Shown: piece by piece, positions 44,395 through 50,704 of the stretch
Position numbering within the stretch: the stretch's first letter is position 1
How the letters are laid out: every line of letters starts with the position of its first letter
Assembly: GCF_000332215.1 (NCBI RefSeq)
Contig: NZ_ALWB01000003.1
Coordinates: forward strand, 1-50,704
Direction: 5' to 3'
Source: Pseudanabaena biceps PCC 7429
GTDB taxonomy: Bacteria; Cyanobacteriota; Cyanobacteriia; Pseudanabaenales; Pseudanabaenaceae
Length of the DNA stretch: 50,704 bases
The notes under the pieces: model-generated
Database searches by the model: none
Seen by the model: the letters and a program-made list of their open reading frames with translations, nothing else
What the model was told of the DNA's origin: nothing
Translations under genes and position numbers: made by a program

Positions 44395-44988
44395 ATGACT
44401 GAAGATCCCTCTCGTTCATCGTTAGCGGACTTAGATACGGATAAACTGGTAGCTTTATCAGAGCGATGGGTCAATGAACCCCAGAAGAAAACCAACCCCA
44501 AAACCAAACTCGATATCATCCGAACCTTGGAAAGTGGGATTAGATCTTTAATCGCTTTGGGATACACCTTTGAAGAAGTCAGCAACAAACTGACAAGCGA
44601 ACTACACATTGCTATCTCTGGTGAGACAGTACGAAAGTATTTACAGAAGATCGATGTGGAAAATAAAAAGGCGGCGGCAAAAGCCAAACGCGATGCTACT
44701 AAAGCCGCAAAAGCCTTGGGCGCTCCTGCGCTGTCAGTTTTGCCGTCTGAACCCGCAAAGTTGTCGGATTCGCATCCTATTTCAGCACCTATCAGTCAGA
44801 ATGTTACTGACGTGACTAGAGACGATCGGACTGTATCTAGCAGAACGAATTCGGATCTAAAACAGACTACTCAGGTTGAGTCTGGCAAGCCCAAAAGTAT
44901 CGTTCCTAAGTCTGTCCCTATAGACGATGACGACGATGATGACTACTTAGCACAACAGAAAATCTTGAAACACTACAATCGTTACTAG
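44395..44988 (+). CDS. TraK-like or DNA-binding protein, first gene of the rightward transfer operon
   Basis: 197 residues. The N-terminal half has a helix-turn-helix-like segment (LGYTFEEVSNKLTSELHIAI, then SGETVRKYLQKID), followed by a highly basic helix (KKAAAKAKRDATKAAKALGA). The C-terminal 90 residues are a disordered Ser/Pro/Thr-rich linker ending in a run of seven Asp (DDDDDDD). I recognise no exact family. It is followed, eleven bases after its stop, by a TraL/ParA-like ATPase with an excellent AGGAGGT site, and diverges from the relaxase operon. In RP4 this position is held by TraK, which wraps oriT, hence the tentative name. Confidence 0.5.
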   Translation: MTEDPSRSSLADLDTDKLVALSERWVNEPQKKTNPKTKLDIIRTLESGIRSLIALGYTFEEVSNKLTSELHIAISGETVRKYLQKIDVENKKAAAKAKRDATKAAKALGAPALSVLPSEPAKLSDSHPISAPISQNVTDVTRDDRTVSSRTNSDLKQTTQVESGKPKSIVPKSVPIDDDDDDDYLAQQKILKHYNRY

Positions 44989-44999
44989 GAGGTAACCTT

Positions 45000-45719
45000 A
45001 TGGCAATTATTAACCTGATCGATGGTGAAAAAGGTGGCGTGGGTAAAAGCTGGGTTGCTCGAACCATGCTCCAATACCTCAAGGATCGAGCCATCCCTTT
45101 GGCTGGCATTGAAGCGGATCGTAGTAATCCCACTGTTCTCAATATTTACAAAGACAGTAAAGCTGCTTTTTTCTCTGAAAATGAAAAAATGGCGGATGTC
45201 CCTGATTCTATTTTTGACTATGCGCTCAAGAAAACTGTCGTCGTCAATTTACCCGCTCAAGCCCATCGCGCTGTATCCCAATGGATTAACACCAAAGGCT
45301 TACTAGACTTGGGCAAAGAGCATGGAGTGTCTTTCATCAAGTGGTTCGTCAGTGATGGTGAAAGTGACTCAATCGAGCTATTCATCGAGTCTCTGGAACA
45401 TTACCAAGGCTACATCACCCATGTGTTTATCAAAAACTGGGGTCGCTGTGATGAATGGGGCTATTTCCATGAGCATGAAGCAATCCAGAAAGCGATCGCC
45501 GAATATGGTGTAGCCGTGATTGATTTTCCAAAGTTGGGAGATGGCAGACGCATTGAAATCAATGCTAAACGCCTAACTTTTGAGGAGGCTTCTAACTACT
45601 CCGAATTTGGCATCATTGGCAGGAACCAGATCAAAACCTTCCTCAGAGATGCTTACAAAGCCTTCGAGTCCACGAATCTCTTGCCTCAAAACGTCCAGAA
45701 AAAAGAAGCAAAATCCTAG
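45000..45719 (+). CDS. TraL/ParA-like P-loop ATPase
   Basis: 239 residues with a deviant Walker A at residues 9-16 (IINLIDGEKGGVGKSWVART). The second segment is AGIEADRSNPTVLNIYKDSK, the place of Walker A' and the Asp in ParA/MinD proteins. VVVNLPAQAHRAVSQWINTK is Walker B-like. The start, length and the D-R-x-NPTV region resemble RP4 TraL rather than partition ParA, and no parB follows. The ribosome site AGGAGGTAAC lies right before the ATG. The likely role is inner-membrane or relaxosome-associated ATPase in mobilization; a partition role is the main alternative. Confidence 0.72.
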   Translation: MAIINLIDGEKGGVGKSWVARTMLQYLKDRAIPLAGIEADRSNPTVLNIYKDSKAAFFSENEKMADVPDSIFDYALKKTVVVNLPAQAHRAVSQWINTKGLLDLGKEHGVSFIKWFVSDGESDSIELFIESLEHYQGYITHVFIKNWGRCDEWGYFHEHEAIQKAIAEYGVAVIDFPKLGDGRRIEINAKRLTFEEASNYSEFGIIGRNQIKTFLRDAYKAFESTNLLPQNVQKKEAKS

Positions 45720-45720
45720 T

Positions 45721-46422
45721 ATGAATAGCGATCCTCAACCCAAAACCTATCTGGATATTGCCATCCACGATTACGACCCCACGGTCAAAGCCAAAATTTA
45801 CGAGATTGTAGCTAAGTCGGGCATTCCCCAGAACGATCCTTACATTGCGATTTTTCTGTCCAATGCTCAGGTTGCAGCTACGGTTGCCACTGCACCCAAC
45901 CTGCTCCAAAGTGCGTTAGCTAAGGGCTTCGATGTTGGTATCCAGAAGTTCCGTGACTTTCTGGCGACTCTGCGCGAGACTGCGGTGAAAGAACAGGAGG
46001 TGGCGATTAGTCAGGCGATCGCGAATATCATCAAAAATAAGCAGCATCAGGAATCCCAAGGTTATTGGCGAGCGATTAGCTTGCCCTTCATTGGTTTCTG
46101 TGCGGGGATGCTGATGATTGGCTTAGCGGCAGGGCTGGTTTCGGGCTTGGCGATCGCTAAAGTACTGTCTCCTCAAGCTAACCTCAATCCCCAATCAGTC
46201 AAGGATTTGGATTGGTTAGCGAGTGATGATGGCAAGCTAGCAAGGAATCTCGTGGACTGGAATCGAGACATTTTAAAAACCTGTCTGCAAGACCAACAAA
46301 ATCTTAAGGATGCTTTGATTATTCTCAAGGGTAAGTACGTTACTAAAGGTTTATGCGCTCTTTGGGTATTGCCTGAAAGCCAGAGGGTCTATGAAGATCG
46401 GGAATATCGACGTGGATTTTGA
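45721..46422 (+). CDS. Membrane protein of the transfer operon (TraM-position)
   Basis: 233 residues from ATG 45721, which follows the ATPase stop by one base; the frame is open further upstream but inside the ATPase gene. An N-terminal soluble helical part (YDPTVKAKIYEIVAKSGIPQ, NDPYIAIFLSNAQVAATV) resembles TraM-like mobilization proteins. A long hydrophobic stretch at about residues 120-155 (PFIGFCAGMLMIGLAAGLVS) forms one or two membrane helices. The Cys-containing tail (KTCLQDQQNLKDALIILKGK) faces one side. It is the third gene of the rightward operon. The last 17 codons belong to a tandemly triplicated segment that continues into the spacer. Confidence 0.65.
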   Translation: MNSDPQPKTYLDIAIHDYDPTVKAKIYEIVAKSGIPQNDPYIAIFLSNAQVAATVATAPNLLQSALAKGFDVGIQKFRDFLATLRETAVKEQEVAISQAIANIIKNKQHQESQGYWRAISLPFIGFCAGMLMIGLAAGLVSGLAIAKVLSPQANLNPQSVKDLDWLASDDGKLARNLVDWNRDILKTCLQDQQNLKDALIILKGKYVTKGLCALWVLPESQRVYEDREYRRGF

Positions 46423-46441
46423 TTGCGACTATCATTAATCG

Positions 46442-46482
46442 AAAAAACACAATAGCCAATTCCTTGGTTATTGTGTTTTTTT
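46442..46482 (+). terminator. Intrinsic terminator of the transfer operon (copy 1)
   Basis: AACACAATAGCCAA pairs with TTGGTTATTGTGTT (13 Watson-Crick pairs and one G-U) around TTCC and is followed by a T run. A-runs precede it, so it works in both directions. It lies 20 bases past the stop codon. The same hairpin recurs at 46583-46622. Confidence 0.75.
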
Positions 46483-46582
46483 GATTAACGATCGGGTTTT
46501 GCAGGTATGGGGCTGAAACCTAGACAGTATATGAAGATTTGGGAATATCGGTATTGATTTTGACTGCATCGATTTTTAATCG

Positions 46583-46622
46583 AAAAAAACACAATAGCCA
46601 ATTCCTTGGTTATTGTGTTTTT
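46583..46622 (+). terminator. Second copy of the operon terminator
   Basis: Same stem and loop as the hairpin at 46442, within the second tandem copy. It is followed by TTTTTAAAA. It gives a back-to-back double terminator ahead of the convergent gene. Confidence 0.7.
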
Positions 46623-46801
46623 AAAATCAACTGAAAGTTTGTAATTTCGGGGTATGAACCTGAAACCTAGACAGTATATGAAGATCAGCGTTAATTTTGT
46701 TCCGCAGATCGCTAGTCGAAAAAAACACTATAGCTAATAAATTGATTAATTTATTTCTAAAAGTTAGTAATATTTACCCTAAAAATGAGCCCTGTCGCGG
46801 A

Positions 46802-47953
46802 CTACTTAACTTTTGTATTTGAAATCAGTAGATCTAAGGCTTGTCCCGTTGCTTCCATATTTTCGGATGGGATGACGGCTTGCTGCTTAATTTTTTTGGA
46901 TTTTGGTGACCTTGGCTTCAGCCGATTGCGATCGCTGTTTTCGATTCGACCTCGCTTCCTGATCTCATATCCATGTCTCAGTAACGTGGCTCGAATCGTG
47001 GAATCGCTGAGCCCGAAGGCTTCTCCCACCTCTTCTAGGCTCATCGGTTTGCTATACAACTCCCAGTATTTCTGGGCGAGTGCTTGTTCTTCTTTGAAGG
47101 CGGCGGCTTTTTCTCTGAGGGCGATTGCAGAAATGTCGATTCCCGCTCGGACAATGACTCTTTCGATGGTTTTGCCTGACAGGTTAAATAGCTTACCCAC
47201 TTCCTCAAAGTCCAATCCGCCTTCATTTACCAGTTGCCAATATTCTTTGGCGCGGTTGTAGTTCTTGAGTCGCTTGAGCTTTTGGTCGTCTTCGCGTTTC
47301 TGCCTGATCCTTATCAAGATCTGACGGCGTTCTTTTTGTTTGGGTGTTAGCTTTGGTGTGGGTAAGCCTGCGATGCCTCCTAGCTTGTGTTTTAGCTTAA
47401 AGGTGGGACGATTTTTGGAGTCTACGCTTTGCCTAATTGGGTAGCCATTGCGCTTTAGCTCCCGCAGGATAATCGGGTGGGAGACTCCAAATAGCTCTGC
47501 GGTTTCTCTTAGGCTTAGTTGGTGATCGTTATAGGCTTTGTGGAACTGGGCGGCGCGGTTGGCGGAGGTGACTAAATCAATCCCTCGACGGATGGTGATG
47601 CCATGCTTTTCTAGGACTTTGTTGAGGGTCCTAGCTGAGATATTGAGCTTTTGAACTACGGCTGTCCTTGTTAAGCCTGATTGATATAGAGCGATCGCCT
47701 GTTCTTCTTTTGACATCCTCGTATGGCTCATACGGGCATGTTTGGGTCTAAATTCACTAAACCCTGATGCGACCATCGCGTGATATACCGTCGAAACCGA
47801 TACCTGATAGTGGGTTGCAATATCCCGAATCGGGTAGTTTTGTTCTTTGTACAGCTTGATATACTCCGATACATCGGGCATAACTCTAGGAATTCTTGCC
47901 TTTGAAGTCTTTGCTTTTGGGCTTTTCTCCTTGTCTGCTTTTTGATTTTCCAT
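46802..47953 (-). CDS. DNA-binding protein with five helix-turn-helix units
   Basis: 383 residues, very basic. Five similar units of about 40 residues are visible: YIKLYKEQNYPIRDIATHYQ with VSVSTVYHAMVASG (about 30-65); AIALYQSGLTRTAVVQKLNI, SARTLNKVLEKHGITIR (about 87-122); FHKAYNDHQLSLRETAELFG, VSHPIILRELKRNGYPIR (about 136-174); YWQLVNEGGLDFEEVGKLFN, LSGKTIERVIVRAGI (about 238-275); and YWELYSKPMSLEEVGEAFGL, SDSTIRATLLRHGYEIRKRG (about 291-330). Each has the plan of a transposase/resolvase-type helix-turn-helix. There is no catalytic domain. It diverges from the replication gene, so a role in copy control or operator binding is plausible. Confidence 0.75.
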   Translation of the reverse strand: MENQKADKEKSPKAKTSKARIPRVMPDVSEYIKLYKEQNYPIRDIATHYQVSVSTVYHAMVASGFSEFRPKHARMSHTRMSKEEQAIALYQSGLTRTAVVQKLNISARTLNKVLEKHGITIRRGIDLVTSANRAAQFHKAYNDHQLSLRETAELFGVSHPIILRELKRNGYPIRQSVDSKNRPTFKLKHKLGGIAGLPTPKLTPKQKERRQILIRIRQKREDDQKLKRLKNYNRAKEYWQLVNEGGLDFEEVGKLFNLSGKTIERVIVRAGIDISAIALREKAAAFKEEQALAQKYWELYSKPMSLEEVGEAFGLSDSTIRATLLRHGYEIRKRGRIENSDRNRLKPRSPKSKKIKQQAVIPSENMEATGQALDLLISNTKVK

Positions 47954-48232
47954 GGACTAGCTCTCAATATTCAGGGGCATTTTTGATGGTTTACGATATC
48001 TATATGTCGAAAATATATATAAAAGGGTAGAATTTAATAAAAGTATTCCCAAAAATTAGTTTTTTCTACTATGCTTTATTAAATTAATTTCGCCTGAAAC
48101 AACACAGATTCTCACCTACATTTTGAAATTATCCTCCTATCGGGTGTTGCAGCCGAGCCGATTTCTTATGTCATAAAACGTTAGATTTAACGTTTTGTAC
48201 CAAAACTGTAGTTTTTTTATTTAACATTAAAG
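47954..48232. promoter_or_regulatory. Divergent regulatory spacer before the replication gene
   Basis: AT-rich. Near its right end lies a palindrome, AAAACGTT-6-AACGTTTT (48175-48182 and 48189-48196). It is followed immediately by TACCAAAACTGTA (48198-48210), the exact inverse of an element at 44015-44027 in the mobilization spacer. A good operator for control of the replication gene and possibly of the five-HTH gene. Confidence 0.55.
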
Positions 48233-50611
48233 ATGAAATCAACAACTTTAGATCTGCATTCTTTCTCTGATTTAGTTTACCGTGAATGGGTTGATGGCAG
48301 CGCTGTAGAGCCCGAACTCTTTACCGCTAACGTGGAAATTATAGCAGATGAAATTATTGAAAGTGGGGGTGAAGTCAGCTACCCCATCCATGAGGCTCTA
48401 AATTGGTGTCCTGCTAAGTGGCGTACTGTCTGGCAGTCTGGTAAACAACAGCGTCCAGAGCTGTTTGGAGCGCTCATTCATTCTTGGAATCCCATGCGCG
48501 ACCAGTCTGAAGTATTCCAAGTCAAGCTTAGCAATCCTCTAATCGATCATAAAAAGGGGAAACCCCGCAAGTATGAGAATCCTGCTAAACGCGGACAGGT
48601 CGGTGGTTTTGCGGTAGTTACTCAGGCAATTTGGCAAAAGGTAGCCGATCGCTATGGTCTGGTGGTTGATTTCTCGGCTTTACCTGATTCTGTTAATTTT
48701 TGGTCTTGGGTAGCTGCTAATCCTCAAATTCCGATCTTCATCTGTGAGGGTATGAAAAAGGCTTGCTGCTTGTTGTCTCAGGGTTATGTGGCGATCGCTT
48801 TGAGTGGGATTACGATGGGGCGGATACAAGGGGCAGATGGCAAGTTGGCTTTGCAAACCTATCTGGCTAAGTTTGCTACTCCCAAGCGGCAGGTCTGCTT
48901 CTGCTTTGATGCCGAAACTAAGGAGAAAACTAAGCATGATGTCTTTCTTGCTACGGTCAAGACTGGCAAGCTATTTGCGGATGCTGATTGTCTCGTCAAA
49001 GTACTCGAGCTGCCTTTGCTAGAAGGTACTGATAAAACTGGGGTTGATGATTTTATCGTTGAGCGCGGTATTGATGCTTTTCATCAGGTATATGCGAATG
49101 CTATTTCTCTCAATACCTATGCTTGGGAGCATCAGCAAGATAGCCAGCTTACGTTTAAGCCTTCTAGAAATCTATCCATGGACGTTTTATTTCAATTAGA
49201 TCGATATGAAATCCCCGATTACATTCCCAAAACTGGGATTGTGGCGCTGCAATCGGCTAAGGGGACTGGGAAAACTAAAGCAATTGCAGCGATCGTGGCG
49301 GGGACAGATAAGTTGGCTTTGCTCGGTCATCGAGTCAGTTTGGTTCGCAATCTATGTAAGGTGATGAATGCGGATTTCAAAGGCGATCTCGATATGGCTG
49401 ATGGACAGTTTATTACGGATTCGGCTTATTCTGCTCGTGTTGGAGCCTGTGTCGATAGCTTGCTTGCTTTCGATCCCCGTCAGTTTGTGGATTGCGATCT
49501 CGTCATTGATGAGGTGGAGCAAGTACTCCGACATTTGATTTCAGGTTCGACCTGTAATAAGGATGGAAAACGTTCTGCGCTGCTTGCCCGTTTGCATATT
49601 TTAGTAAAAGTCGCCAGACGGGTAATTGTTGCCGATGCCGATCTCTCCGATATTAGTTTGAACTATCTCCAAGCTTTGCGTGGGGACGGTTCTGATGTCT
49701 TTTTGATTAAGAACGAATTTCAACCCGAAGGCTATCCCGCTCGGTTCATTGTGGCAAATAACGATGTGCCGATTATTCAGGAATTACTAGCGGATGTGAC
49801 CAAAGGCAATCGGGTTTTTGTGGCGACGGATAGCAAGTCTAGTAGTAAGGCGATCGCTAAGTTGGTTGAGAAAATTAGGGCGATTCGTCCCAAGATTAGG
49901 GTCTTGCTTTTTAATTCTGATACCAGTGGCGGTCGCCATGAAACGGATTTTATGAGCAATATCAATAAGCGGGTGTTCAACTACGATGTGATCATTGCCA
50001 CGCCTTCAATGAGTACGGGTGTTTCGATTGAGGTCAAGCGCTTTCATAAGGTCTATGGTTTGTTCTATGGTACGGTTACCGATGCGGATGCGAGTCAGGC
50101 TTTGTCTCGGGTTAGGGATAATGTCCCGCGTACTGTTTGGTGTGCCGAACGTGGGATTAATTTCTGCAAAATTGATCGGTCTTCTTCGCCGATGCATCTC
50201 AAAAATACTCTCAGGAATCGCTGGGATCGGGAGGTGAGCCTCATTCGGGCGGGCTTAGGCGATTTTAATTTGCCAGTAGATAGTGTTTCTTTGGACAATC
50301 CGCACATTGACCTTTGGGCGAGTGTGGAGGCGAGAACCAATGCAGCGATGTGGGCTTTGCGAGACTATTTGCTCGAACGCCTTGTGTTTGAGGGCAATCA
50401 AGTTACGGTCGTGACGATCGGTAATGATGATTCTGGGAAGTCGATTAAGGAGGCGCTAGCTCAAACGAGGCAGGAGCGTTACCAAGCTGTCTCTAGGGCA
50501 AAAATCCTATCTCCCGCCGAACAGAAAAATTTAATCTCAAATGAGTCTCAGTCGTATCAAGATTTACTGGATCTCGAAAAAACGGCGATCGCCAAGTTTT
50601 ATTGTCTCTAG
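48233..50611 (+). CDS. CyRepA1-type plasmid replication protein, C-terminally truncated
   Basis: 792 residues. The N-terminal part (LNWCPAKWRTVWQSGKQQRP) leads to a DUF3854/TOPRIM-like primase-associated domain at about 125-255 (IPIFICEGMKKACCLLSQGY, VCFCFDAETKEKTKHDVFLA). The helicase part starts with GIVALQSAKGTGKTKAIAAI (Walker A, about 337-356), then FVDCDLVIDEVEQVLRHLIS (motif II), RVIVADADLSDISLNYL and DVIIATPSMSTGVSIEVKRF, with VTDADASQALSRVRDNVPRT as motif VI. This is the plan of the cyanobacterial CyRepA1 family. Members I recall are some 150-300 residues longer. Here the frame ends abruptly in AIAKFYCL next to sequence that looks like an IS end. Confidence 0.82.
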   Translation: MKSTTLDLHSFSDLVYREWVDGSAVEPELFTANVEIIADEIIESGGEVSYPIHEALNWCPAKWRTVWQSGKQQRPELFGALIHSWNPMRDQSEVFQVKLSNPLIDHKKGKPRKYENPAKRGQVGGFAVVTQAIWQKVADRYGLVVDFSALPDSVNFWSWVAANPQIPIFICEGMKKACCLLSQGYVAIALSGITMGRIQGADGKLALQTYLAKFATPKRQVCFCFDAETKEKTKHDVFLATVKTGKLFADADCLVKVLELPLLEGTDKTGVDDFIVERGIDAFHQVYANAISLNTYAWEHQQDSQLTFKPSRNLSMDVLFQLDRYEIPDYIPKTGIVALQSAKGTGKTKAIAAIVAGTDKLALLGHRVSLVRNLCKVMNADFKGDLDMADGQFITDSAYSARVGACVDSLLAFDPRQFVDCDLVIDEVEQVLRHLISGSTCNKDGKRSALLARLHILVKVARRVIVADADLSDISLNYLQALRGDGSDVFLIKNEFQPEGYPARFIVANNDVPIIQELLADVTKGNRVFVATDSKSSSKAIAKLVEKIRAIRPKIRVLLFNSDTSGGRHETDFMSNINKRVFNYDVIIATPSMSTGVSIEVKRFHKVYGLFYGTVTDADASQALSRVRDNVPRTVWCAERGINFCKIDRSSSPMHLKNTLRNRWDREVSLIRAGLGDFNLPVDSVSLDNPHIDLWASVEARTNAAMWALRDYLLERLVFEGNQVTVVTIGNDDSGKSIKEALAQTRQERYQAVSRAKILSPAEQKNLISNESQSYQDLLDLEKTAIAKFYCL

Positions 50612-50704
50612 AAGTTACGCATTGACAAAAGGGAGAAAATAGGCATTGAGTTAGCCAGCAATAGCCATAGCAAAAATGAGGGAAATCAGCAAACCATCAA
50701 CGGC
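50612..50704 (+). mobile_element. Possible left end of an insertion sequence, cut by the window edge
   Basis: Immediately after the premature stop of the replication gene, the text AGTTACGCATTGACAAAAGG has the look of an IS end followed by a short leader and a small ORF. The other end is outside the window, so no inverted repeat can be checked. Confidence 0.35.
50676..50704 (+). CDS. Start of a possible transposase ORF (partial)
   Basis: ATG at 50676 opens MREISKPST and continues past the window. The wording resembles the N-terminus of a cyanobacterial transposase family that I recall only loosely. Nine residues cannot prove it. Confidence 0.25.

Larger units (their letters stand above)
46373..46740. 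repeat. Three decaying tandem copies of a ~140-bp segment with hairpins
   Basis: Each copy starts CTGAAA (46373, 46513, 46660), then shows a TATGAAGAT box (CTATGAAGATCGGGAATATC, ATATGAAGATTTGGGAATAT, ATATGAAGATCAGCG). Next come an AATCGAAAAAA or GTCGAAAAAA box and the hairpin with ACACAATAGCCAA arms, which is degenerate in copy three. Copy one begins inside the coding end of the membrane-protein gene, so the repeats arose by duplicating gene tail plus terminator. Confidence 0.8.

Noticed and set aside
45000-45719. Chromosome or plasmid partition ParA
   Set aside because: No parB-like partner or centromere-like repeats follow; neighbours and the D-R-x-NPTV region fit TraL better, though this stays open.
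45580-45720. Upstream extension of the transfer-operon membrane protein
   Set aside because: The extension lies inside the ATPase gene in another frame and reads as Ser/Arg-rich filler; the ATG at 45721 right after the ATPase stop is the natural start.
46802-47953. Transposase
   Set aside because: Only helix-turn-helix units and basic linkers are visible; no DDE or Tyr/Ser recombinase motif and no inverted repeats flank the gene.

Overview
The window comes from a cyanobacterium, probably a Pseudanabaena-like filamentous species. The evidence is the very high density of the HIP1 octamer GCGATCGC, cyanobacterium-type accessory genes (Uma2 endonucleases, DUF433/DUF5615 toxin-antitoxin pairs, a CyRepA1-type plasmid replication protein) and moderate to low GC. 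No rRNA, tRNA or CRISPR array was seen.

Layout. 0-1.6 kb: a decayed insertion sequence whose transposase carries five frameshifts but whose terminal inverted repeats are intact. 1.6-3.3 kb: a methyltransferase and an AraC regulator. 3.3-6.8 kb and 12.4-22.4 kb: two arms of one exopolysaccharide locus. They encode two GT2 and three GT4 glycosyltransferases, a flippase, a Wza-like exporter, a Wzc/GumC-like copolymerase, a Wzy/ligase-like membrane protein and a four-domain Alg13-Alg14-STAS-sugar phosphotransferase fusion. 6.8-12.3 kb: an accessory block between the two arms with an orphan DUF433 antitoxin, a RelE-type module, MazEF, a helicase-HNH fusion that may be a defence protein, and two remnants of an XRE antitoxin carried in a locally repeated sequence. 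22.4-26.1 kb: repeat-rich spacers around a glutathione transferase and an ada gene with a beheaded alkA behind it. 26.1-30.4 kb: a decayed IS66-type element abutting the C-terminal half of a NACHT NTPase, a truncated PIN gene, a DUF433/DUF5615 pair and a Uma2 nuclease. 30.4-41.3 kb: the chromosomal-type repair genes mfd and recD2, a VapBC-like pair, and a two-gene operon (DUF4935-type PIN protein plus an 800-residue helical protein) that I do not recognise as a described system. A VOC protein closes this part.

41.4-50.6 kb is a mobilizable plasmid backbone. A relaxase and its MobC-like accessory are transcribed leftward. A rightward operon (coiled-coil DNA-binding-like protein, TraL/ParA-like ATPase, membrane protein) diverges from them across a 790-bp spacer with an oriT-like hairpin and direct repeats. 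This is the traJ-traI / traK-traL-traM layout of RP4. A protein with five helix-turn-helix units and a CyRepA1 replication protein follow. The replication protein stops early at what looks like the edge of another insertion sequence. The close contact of plasmid backbone with mfd and recD2 suggests an integrated plasmid or a cointegrate.

The spacers are unusually rich in small palindromic repeats. At least three MITE-like families are visible. In the best-represented family the ends are related while the central stem differs between copies. Many repeats double as bidirectional terminators with UUC or GAA loops.
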